Assembly: GCA_934097015.1 (NCBI GenBank)
Contig: CAKONF010000042.1
Span: 1-6,172, forward strand
Length of the DNA: 6,172 nt
From: an uncultured Bacilli bacterium
GTDB lineage: Bacteria > Bacillota_I > Bacilli_A > RF39 > UBA660
Direction: 5' to 3'
A program made the translations under genes and the position numbers. Under the pieces are notes generated by a model. That model did no database searches. It saw nothing but the letters and a program-made list of their open reading frames with translations, and had not been told where the DNA came from. Below, in pieces: positions 1 to 5,287 of this stretch. The first letter of the stretch is position 1; every line of letters begins with the position of its first letter.

Positions 1-72
1 TGGGGTTGGGGAAGAAGTATGTTTCTTGTTTTTTCATGAATCGTAAAATTTATTTTTAGGTATTTCTACCTT
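1..72 (-). other. Divergent transcript running off the left edge (partial gene or structured RNA)
   Basis: A good promoter at 79-107 predicts transcription leftwards from about position 72. An ATG at 37-35 opens a frame reading MKKQETYFFPNP to the edge of the window, so this could be the first 12 codons of a protein. Against that, no Shine-Dalgarno sequence lies in front of the ATG, and the codons (TAC, TTC, TTC, CCC, AAC, CCC) are rich in C compared with every other gene here. The last 17 bases are far more G/C-rich than the rest of the window, as structured RNA genes often are in AT-rich genomes. Two small hairpins are visible (58-71 and 12-27). I do not recognise the protein start or any RNA family. 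The transcript is reasonably supported; its nature is not. Confidence 0.4.
58..71 (-). repeat. Small 5'-end hairpin with GAAA tetraloop
   Basis: Read on the minus strand, AGGTA-GAAA-TACCT forms a perfect 5-bp stem closed by a GAAA loop (a GNRA-type tetraloop). It lies at the predicted 5' end of the divergent transcript. It could protect the 5' end of the RNA or be part of a larger structure. It has no following T-run on either strand, so it is not a terminator. Confidence 0.35.
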
Positions 73-78
73 AAATAC

Positions 79-107
79 ACTATATCAAAGTTAGAGTTTG
101 TTGTAAA
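79..107 (-). promoter_or_regulatory. Vegetative-type promoter for the divergent transcript
   Basis: On the minus strand there is a -35 box TTTACA (107-102, five of six matches to TTGACA), a 17-base spacer, and a -10 box TATAGT (84-79, five of six matches to TATAAT). The -10 box is preceded by TGA, giving the TGn extended -10. Spacing is optimal for the housekeeping sigma factor. The expected start is near position 72. Confidence 0.6.
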
Positions 108-196
108 CATTTTTTTGATAAATTTCTACAAATTTCATACAAAAATTAAATCATAAGTTCCCAGATAAGGTAAAGTGATTTTAAATATAAAAAACA

Positions 197-225
197 TTTA
201 CAAAAAATATGTGACAATTTGTAAT
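197..225 (+). promoter_or_regulatory. Candidate promoter for the germination operon
   Basis: TTTACA (197-202), a 17-base spacer and TGTAAT (220-225) form a possible vegetative promoter, although the second base of the -10 box, normally A, is G. In the same place TGTAATA (220-226) followed 17 bases later by ACTACTA (244-250) weakly resembles a sigma-G promoter (TGAATA then CATACTA). Sigma-G would be expected for a germination receptor made in the forespore. In such AT-rich DNA chance matches are common, so neither assignment is firm. Confidence 0.25.
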
Positions 226-250
226 AAGTATAAAAAATATATAACTACTA

Positions 251-276
251 ATAATAATATTGGTGGAATATATGAA
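251..276 (+). repeat. Repeated translation-initiation block, copy 1 (before gerAA)
   Basis: Bases 251-276 match 1686-1711 at 25 of 26 positions, including an identical 18-base core ATTGGTGGAATATATGAA that contains the start codon. GGTGG lies 5 bases before ATG 272 and is the only plausible ribosome binding site. It can pair with the CACC of the 16S rRNA 3' tail but lacks the usual GGAGG. Because this site lies inside an upstream TTG (260), it argues for starting at ATG 272. Confidence 0.7.
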
Positions 277-1663
277 TAAAATAGTAGATTATATAAAAAA
301 AGATTTCAAAGAATGTAATGATTTAATATGTAAAGAAATAAGAATAAAGTTAAAAAAATACTATATTATATATTTAGAAACAATTAGTAGCAGTGATAAA
401 GTAAATACATTTATATTAAATGGTATATCTTTCAATAATGAAATAAATAACATTAATAAATCTATTCCTAGTCCTAATTTTATTAAAATAAATAAAATAG
501 ATCAAATAAATTATTATTTATGTAATGGTTATACAATTATTATAAATAAAAATAATGTATACGGTGTAGAAACTAAAGCTGAATTAGATAGAAGTATAAG
601 TGAAGCTACTACTGAACCTAATTTATATGGTCCTAAAGATAGTTTTGTAGAAAACATTCAAAAAAATTTAGGTCTTATTAAACGAAGACTTAAGACTAAT
701 CATTTAAAAAATAAAGTTAAAGTAATTGGAAGAGATAGTAAAAGTATAATTAATATATTATATATAGATAATATTGCTAACGATAAATTTATTAAAGAAA
801 TAGAAAATAAATTAGATAACATAGATATTGATGGAGTATTAGATTCTGGTATGTTAAAAAAAATATTGGAAGATAATAAAAATCCTTTTCCAACTATAAA
901 AACTACCGAAAGACCTGATACTGTATGTTCTAATTTATTAAATGGTAAAGTATGTATTTTAGTAGATGGTAGTCCATATTCTTTAATACTACCTACTTTC
1001 TTACTTGATTTTTTTACTAATGCAAGTGATGCTTATGCTAAAAGTGTAAATGTAATTTTTATTAAAATACTTAGAATATTATGTTTTATATTATCAGTTG
1101 GATTACCAGGATACTATATTGCTATAACAACATATAATCAAGAAACTATCCCACTACCCCTTCTTCTTAATTTTGCAACTCAAAGAAGCGGTGTTCCTTT
1201 TCCACCAATAGTAGAAGCTTTAACAATGCTAATAATTTGTGAAATATTAAAAGAAAGTGATTTACGTTTTCCACATAACTATGGTTCTGCAATTAGTATA
1301 CTAGGTGCTTTAATATTAGGAGAAGCAGCAGTTAATGCTGGTCTAGTTAGTCCAATAATGATAATAGTTGTTGCAATGACTTTTATATCAAGCTTACTTT
1401 TTACAGATACAGAAATATCAGGAGCAATAAGAGTATGGAGAACTATATTTTTAACATTTAGTACATTCTTTGGACTATATGGAATTTCATTATCTATAAT
1501 ATTATTTCTAATAAATGTTACTAGTTATAAATCTATGTATATAAATTATACATTTCCAATTGAACCTAATGATAAAAATTATTTAAAGAAAATAGTATTT
1601 GGTACTAGTACTAATAAAAGAAGCAAATACTTAACTAATAATACTACTAAAAGTAATTTGTAG
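272..1663 (+). CDS. gerAA: GerA-family spore germination receptor subunit A
   Basis: This 463-residue protein is the A subunit of a GerA-type nutrient germinant receptor in the spore inner membrane. In this family the A subunit has been shown to oligomerise and form a nutrient-gated ion channel. Residues 1 to about 205 form the hydrophilic N-terminal region, including the family segment GPKDSFVENIQKNLGLIKRR (120-139). Diagnostic motifs follow: ERPD (213-216), LVDGSPY (230-236), the stretch around QRSGVPFPP (304-312), and SAISILGALILGEAAVNAG (339-357). About five membrane segments lie at roughly 260-288, 314-327, 339-360, 361-378 and 392-418. At 463 residues it is slightly shorter than typical members (about 480-540), mainly through a short tail. 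The usual Arg of the RGP motif is replaced by Tyr (YGP, 119-121). ATG 272 is chosen over TTG 260 because the ribosome binding site lies between them. It is the first gene of an A-C-B operon. The symbol denotes the family; the germinant is unknown. Confidence 0.93.
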   Translation: MNKIVDYIKKDFKECNDLICKEIRIKLKKYYIIYLETISSSDKVNTFILNGISFNNEINNINKSIPSPNFIKINKIDQINYYLCNGYTIIINKNNVYGVETKAELDRSISEATTEPNLYGPKDSFVENIQKNLGLIKRRLKTNHLKNKVKVIGRDSKSIINILYIDNIANDKFIKEIENKLDNIDIDGVLDSGMLKKILEDNKNPFPTIKTTERPDTVCSNLLNGKVCILVDGSPYSLILPTFLLDFFTNASDAYAKSVNVIFIKILRILCFILSVGLPGYYIAITTYNQETIPLPLLLNFATQRSGVPFPPIVEALTMLIICEILKESDLRFPHNYGSAISILGALILGEAAVNAGLVSPIMIIVVAMTFISSLLFTDTEISGAIRVWRTIFLTFSTFFGLYGISLSIILFLINVTSYKSMYINYTFPIEPNDKNYLKKIVFGTSTNKRSKYLTNNTTKSNL

Positions 1664-1672
1664 TATTTTTTT
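1640..1672 (+). terminator. Terminator-like hairpin at the gerAA/gerAC junction
   Basis: AATACTAC (1640-1647) and GTAGTATT (1660-1667) form a perfect 8-bp stem with a 12-base loop, followed by a run of Ts to position 1672. The right arm contains the TAG stop codon of gerAA. The stem has only two G-C pairs, so termination is probably partial if it occurs. It could reduce expression of the downstream genes or protect the 3' end of a gerAA message. Confidence 0.45.
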
Positions 1673-1685
1673 ATATATTTTAATC

Positions 1686-1711
1686 ATAATAAAATTGGTG
1701 GAATATATGAA
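1686..1711 (+). repeat. Repeated translation-initiation block, copy 2 (before gerAC)
   Basis: This is the second copy of the 26-base block also found at 251-276, differing at one base (T258 versus A1693). GGTGG lies 5 bases before ATG 1707. Its position inside the alternative TTG start at 1695 supports ATG 1707 as the true start, which also leaves a normal short basic n-region on the lipoprotein signal peptide. Confidence 0.7.
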
Positions 1712-2792
1712 ATTATATAAAATATTGTTACTATTTCTTATAACAATTACTTTATCTGGTTGTACAACAAATTATCAATCTTTAAATGATATGGCAATAG
1801 TTTCAAGTGTATTAATTGATAAAGATGAAGATAATAATTTTATTACTTATATAGAATTATATAAAGAAGAAAAAAGTGAAAATAAAAGTAAAAAAGTATC
1901 TTATTTTGTAAAAGGATTAGGTAAAACAATTAAATCTAGTATGAATGACGCAGCAAGTAGTATATCTAGAAATCTATATTATGTTCATATTAATGCAGTT
2001 ATATTTTCAAAAGATGTTGCATCAACAAATATGGAAGATTTATTTAATTATTTAGTTAGTAGAGTTCAAATAAATTCTAATTATTATATTTTAATAAGTG
2101 ATAATATAAAAGAATTATTAGATACTAAAGATAAAGATAATGATATATTAGGAGAAAAAATAGATAAATTAATAAATAATAGTACTAATAGTGGTACTAT
2201 GGCTAATTATGATTTTATGGAAAAATTAAGAAATTTTACTTCTCCAAATAAAGATATATATTTAAATAAAATAAGTGTTAGAAATGATATAACAACTATT
2301 AAAGATGGATATTATTTTAATGGCGAAAAACTTGCTGGAGAATTAGATAATAATGATTTAAAACTAATTAATTTATTTAAAAAAAGTAATAATATATTTT
2401 TTACTTATAAATATAAGAATGATTATTATAATTTAAAAATAGATAGTTCAAAAGTATCTTATGATATAAAAGATAAAATAAATATTAAATTAGATATAAA
2501 AGCTAATATAGATACTGCTGGAGAAAATATTAAAACTGCTAATATGAATGTTGTAGAAAAATTAAATAAACATACAGCACAAAGTATAGAACATGATTTG
2601 AATAATCTATTAAATAGATTAAAAAAAGATAAGAGTGATATATTAGGTATAAATAATTACATTTATAAAATATATGGTAAGAAAAAGTTAGATTTTTTTA
2701 AAGACGATTTTGATATAAAAGTAAATGTAGTAATTAATAAAAAAGGTTTAGTACATGATACTTTAGGAGGAAACTATCATGAAAAAGAATAA
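1707..2792 (+). CDS. gerAC: Ger(x)C-family spore germination lipoprotein
   Basis: This 361-residue protein is the C subunit of the germinant receptor, a lipoprotein anchored on the outer face of the spore inner membrane and required for receptor function. A signal peptide MKLYK plus a hydrophobic core (6-15) ends in the lipobox LSGC (16-19); Cys19 is the predicted lipidated first residue of the mature protein. Family features follow: LNDMAIVSSVLIDKDEDN (26-43), KGLGKTIKSSMNDAASS (69-85) and NLYYVHINAVIFSKDVA (89-105) in the N-terminal part. The C-terminal domain ends near DFDIKVNVVINKKGLV, the usual final strand and loop of the family. Length is normal for the family. The sequence is rich in Asn, Lys and Asp, and overall similarity to textbook members appears low. 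The gene follows gerAA by 43 bases with a terminator-like hairpin in between, and overlaps gerAB by 14 bp. Confidence 0.88.
   Translation: MKLYKILLLFLITITLSGCTTNYQSLNDMAIVSSVLIDKDEDNNFITYIELYKEEKSENKSKKVSYFVKGLGKTIKSSMNDAASSISRNLYYVHINAVIFSKDVASTNMEDLFNYLVSRVQINSNYYILISDNIKELLDTKDKDNDILGEKIDKLINNSTNSGTMANYDFMEKLRNFTSPNKDIYLNKISVRNDITTIKDGYYFNGEKLAGELDNNDLKLINLFKKSNNIFFTYKYKNDYYNLKIDSSKVSYDIKDKINIKLDIKANIDTAGENIKTANMNVVEKLNKHTAQSIEHDLNNLLNRLKKDKSDILGINNYIYKIYGKKKLDFFKDDFDIKVNVVINKKGLVHDTLGGNYHEKE
2765..2770 (+). promoter_or_regulatory. Canonical ribosome binding site of gerAB
   Basis: AGGAGG lies 8 bases before ATG 2779, inside the last codons of gerAC. It contrasts with the GGTGG sites of the first two genes and fixes the gerAB start. 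Confidence 0.85.
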
Positions 2793-3768
2793 AGAATATT
2801 TAAGTTTAACTAACTTTTTTAGTAAAGCTTTATTTCTTGGTATAGGTATATCAAAAGTATTAATCGATGCAAAAGAAAGTGCTATATTTAGTATAATATT
2901 AGGTACTATGTTTGGTACTTTAATACTATTTATATTAAACAAATTATCTTTTTATAAATGTAATGGATTAAGAAAATTTATTATGTTTATTATAATATAT
3001 ATATTACTTGTAATAGGTTTAACAGAATTTACTACTTTAATATCTAGTATATATTTAATAGATATTAAAAAGTATATTCTTATGTTACCTACCCTAGCTG
3101 TTATATTATATATGAATAGTAAAAGTATAGAGGTACATTATAGAGTATCAAATATGTTATATGGCGTATCTTTTACTATATTTATTATTACATTTTTTAG
3201 TTTAGCACCTCAAATAGATTATTTAAATTTATTACCATTATTTAATGTTAGTTTTAAAAAAATATTATTTACTTCTTTAGAATTTACTCTATTTAGTGTA
3301 GTACCTAATATATTATTAGGTGGATTAGATATTAAAAAGGATAATAAAATAATAAAGAGATATTTAGTATCTAATTTATTATTAAGTTTAATGATATTAG
3401 TTACACAAGGTATATTAAGTGTAGAATTAGTAAGAATGTTTAAATATCCAGAATATATTGTTTTAAAAAAGATTAGTTTATTAGATTTTATTAATAATAT
3501 AGAAAATATTATATCTTTCTTATGGATATTTACTATATTTATGTATTTAAGTATATGTAGTAAAGAATTACATGATATGTCTTATGATACATTTAATAAT
3601 AAATATATTTATCCTATATTTTTATTTATAAGTACTTATTTTATATCTAATTATTTTTTAGATAATGTTAATTGTTTACTATTTTTATTTAATAATTTAT
3701 GGTTAATATTATTAATTATATTAGTAATATATATTTTAGTTAATGTAAAAAGTTTAAAAAAGAAATAA
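2779..3768 (+). CDS. gerAB: GerAB-type spore germination permease-like subunit
   Basis: This 329-residue protein is the B subunit of the germinant receptor, a member of the APC-superfamily GerAB/YndE family; characterised members bind the nutrient ligand within the membrane. About ten hydrophobic helices can be placed at roughly 12-28, 34-54, 66-93, 98-112, 125-143, 160-182, 195-215, 240-260, 275-293 and 298-322, the full number for the family, although the protein is shorter than the usual 360 or so residues because the loops are short. Family hallmarks are the N-terminal FFSKALFLGIGISKVL (13-28), NLLPLFNVSFKKILFTSL (150-167), and YPEYIVLKKISLLDFINNIE (223-242) followed by FLWIFTIFMY (247-256), matching the family pattern in which a Pro-containing loop precedes an Ile-Trp helix. 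It is the last gene of the operon, overlaps gerAC by 14 bp and is probably translationally coupled to it. The ligand cannot be predicted. Confidence 0.88.
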   Translation: MKKNKEYLSLTNFFSKALFLGIGISKVLIDAKESAIFSIILGTMFGTLILFILNKLSFYKCNGLRKFIMFIIIYILLVIGLTEFTTLISSIYLIDIKKYILMLPTLAVILYMNSKSIEVHYRVSNMLYGVSFTIFIITFFSLAPQIDYLNLLPLFNVSFKKILFTSLEFTLFSVVPNILLGGLDIKKDNKIIKRYLVSNLLLSLMILVTQGILSVELVRMFKYPEYIVLKKISLLDFINNIENIISFLWIFTIFMYLSICSKELHDMSYDTFNNKYIYPIFLFISTYFISNYFLDNVNCLLFLFNNLWLILLIILVIYILVNVKSLKKK

Positions 3769-3793
3769 TTTTTTAGTTTAATTATTTCTTTTT
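3757..3793. terminator. Bidirectional terminator-like inverted repeat between convergent genes
   Basis: AAAAAGAAATAATT (3757-3770) and AATTATTTCTTTTT (3780-3793) are perfect 14-bp inverted arms around a 9-base loop. In either direction the outer arm supplies the T-run, as in bidirectional intrinsic terminators. The arms contain the stop codons of gerAB and of the small minus-strand gene, and encode the Lys-rich end of each protein. Only one G-C pair is present, so the hairpin is weak. Confidence 0.55.
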
Positions 3794-4096
3794 ATTTATA
3801 ATAACTTTATTATCTTTTATATTTATTTTGATGTTTTCATCTAATTCTTCTTTACTAATAGGATCATATTGTATATCTAAATACTTTTTTTCATACAATT
3901 CTTTTAATTTAAAACTATCATTACAATTATTTTCTAAATAACATTTATTAGATGCATATTCTATTTTAGAATACAAAACATTATATAATTTATCTTCATG
4001 ATTTTTATTTATTTTATATATTGTTAATATAATTAATATTATAAAAACAATACTTAATATAATTAATGATATTTTATTTAAAACCTTTTTCTCCAT
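3782..4096 (-). CDS. Small single-pass membrane protein, possibly pseudopilin-like
   Basis: I do not recognise a named family for this 104-residue protein. It has a short basic start (MEKKVLNK), one hydrophobic helix at about 9-27, and a hydrophilic outer domain with two Cys residues (52 and 58) in KCYLENNC. The pattern of an N-terminal helix, then an Ala/Tyr/Cys helix (KIEYASNKCY), then LKELYEKKYLDI and DPISKEEL, ending in a short beta-type tail (KDNKVIIN), resembles the globular part of prepilin-like proteins. No prepilin peptidase site is evident, so this is only an analogy. The ATG lies inside the end of tgt (23-bp overlap, different frame). The nearest Shine-Dalgarno match, GAGGAG (4118-4113), is 16 bases upstream, too far for ideal initiation, so translational coupling to tgt is likely. 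It is convergent with gerAB. Confidence 0.65.
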   Translation of the reverse strand: MEKKVLNKISLIILSIVFIILIILTIYKINKNHEDKLYNVLYSKIEYASNKCYLENNCNDSFKLKELYEKKYLDIQYDPISKEELDENIKINIKDNKVIINKKK

Positions 4097-5198
4097 AATA
4101 ATTTTTTATAAACTCCTCTTTATATTCTAATATATTATCATTTTTTATAGCTTCTCTTAAATCTTCTGTAAGTCTAATTAAATATCTAATATTATGTATT
4201 GATAAGAGTCTAGCTCCAAAAGTTTCATTTGCATTTATTAAATGTTTTATATAAGCTTTAGTATAATTTTTACATGCATAGCAATCACAATCTTTTTCTA
4301 TAGGACTAAAGTCTCTTTTATATTTAGCATTTTTTAAATTAATTTTTCCATATTTAGTAAGTGCATGTCCATGCCTAGCAAGTCTTGTTGGACTAACACA
4401 ATCAAATATATCTATACCTCGTATTACATTTTCTATTATATCTATTGGATCTCCAACCCCCATTAGATATCTAACTTTATCTTCTGGTAAATGTTTAGTA
4501 GACATACTAACCATTTTATACATGGTTTCTTTATCTTCGCCAACACTAGTTCCACCTACACTATATCCATCAAAATTCATTTTCACCAATTCTTTAGCAC
4601 AATATTCTCTCAAATCTGGATATTCTCCACCTTGAACTATTCCAAACAAGCTTTGTCTTTCATTATTAAAAACATCTTTACCACGTTTAGCCCAACGTAA
4701 AGTTCTTTCTACGCTTTGTTTACAATAATCATGACTTGCAGGCCAACCAATACATTCATCAAAACTCATGGCAATATCACTATCTAGTTTATTTTGGATT
4801 TGAATACTCTTTTCTGGTGTTAAAAACAAACTATCACCATTTAAATGATTTTTAAACTTAACACCCTCCTCACTAATATCTTTAGGTTTAGCTAAACTAA
4901 ATACTTGAAAACCACCACTATCAGTTAAAATAGGTCCATTCCAATTCATAAACTTATGAAGTCCACCAGCTTCATTAACGACATCTTCTCCAGGTCTCAA
5001 CCATAAATGATATGTGTTTGATAAAATAATTCCAGCATTCATATCTTTTAATTCTTCTGGACTAAGTGTCTTTACAGTAGCTTGAGTTCCAACAGGCATA
5101 AACATTGGTGTATCATACTCACCATAATTTGTCTTTATCCTACCTAATCTTGCTCCAGTATTTTTTTCTTTTTTTATTAATGTATATTCTATTTTCAT
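4074..5198 (-). CDS. tgt: tRNA-guanine(34) transglycosylase (queuine tRNA-ribosyltransferase)
   Basis: This 374-residue enzyme exchanges guanine 34 in the anticodon of tRNAs for Asp, Asn, His and Tyr with a queuosine precursor (preQ1 in most bacteria). It is a zinc-containing TIM barrel. Key residues are all present: TDSGGFQ (92-98), whose Asp93 is the general acid/base; FDCVSPTR (265-272), whose Asp266 is the nucleophile; and the zinc ligands Cys304, Cys306, Cys309 and His335, with spacing identical to the Zymomonas enzyme. The substrate-pocket loop reads GGTSVGE (215-221) instead of the usual GGL(S/A)VGE; Val219 is retained as in preQ1-using bacterial enzymes. Full-length and intact. ATG 5198 follows a good AAGGAAG site (5211-5205) and an extended -10 promoter. 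No other queuosine gene is nearby. Confidence 0.97.
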   Translation of the reverse strand: MKIEYTLIKKEKNTGARLGRIKTNYGEYDTPMFMPVGTQATVKTLSPEELKDMNAGIILSNTYHLWLRPGEDVVNEAGGLHKFMNWNGPILTDSGGFQVFSLAKPKDISEEGVKFKNHLNGDSLFLTPEKSIQIQNKLDSDIAMSFDECIGWPASHDYCKQSVERTLRWAKRGKDVFNNERQSLFGIVQGGEYPDLREYCAKELVKMNFDGYSVGGTSVGEDKETMYKMVSMSTKHLPEDKVRYLMGVGDPIDIIENVIRGIDIFDCVSPTRLARHGHALTKYGKINLKNAKYKRDFSPIEKDCDCYACKNYTKAYIKHLINANETFGARLLSIHNIRYLIRLTEDLREAIKNDNILEYKEEFIKNYYGEKGFK

Positions 5199-5221
5199 GT
5201 TGCACTTCCTTAACTATATTT

Positions 5222-5250
5222 AGTATATCATTTTTAAATTTTAAACAAAA
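5222..5250 (-). promoter_or_regulatory. Extended -10 promoter of tgt
   Basis: On the minus strand TGATATACT (5230-5222) gives a TGn extended -10 with TATACT (five of six matches). A weak -35 candidate lies upstream: TTTTGT, TTTGTT or TTGTTT within 5250-5243, giving spacers of 17, 16 or 15 bases. The expected start is about 15 bases downstream, leaving a very short leader of roughly 15-20 bases that carries the AAGGAAG ribosome binding site. Confidence 0.6.
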
Positions 5251-5251
5251 G

Positions 5252-5274
5252 AAAAAAATGCACAAAGCATCTTT
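5252..5274 (-). terminator. Intrinsic terminator of the coiled-coil gene
   Basis: On the minus strand AAAGATGC (5274-5267), loop TTTGT and GCATTTTT (5261-5254) form an 8-bp stem with one G-T pair, and the T-run of seven bases reaches 5252. It starts 13 bases after the TAA of the upstream gene and ends only two bases before the -35 region of tgt. Confidence 0.75.
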
Positions 5275-5287
5275 AACTTATATAACT

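Noticed and set aside
260..271. TTG start giving gerAA four extra residues
   Set aside because: The only ribosome binding site (GGTGG, 262-266) lies inside this extension, and the same arrangement recurs before gerAC; ATG 272 is preferred.
1660..1690. Internal promoter for gerAC (TTGTAG with CATAAT)
   Set aside because: The spacing is 21 bases, too long for a normal promoter, and AT-rich DNA produces such boxes by chance.
1695..1706. TTG start giving gerAC four extra residues
   Set aside because: It would put the ribosome binding site inside the coding region and an acidic residue before the lipoprotein signal peptide.
4491..4700. Plus-strand open frame of 69 codons inside tgt
   Set aside because: It is antisense to a strongly conserved part of tgt, has no ribosome binding site, and its Phe/Ser/Thr/His composition is that of a reverse-strand shadow.
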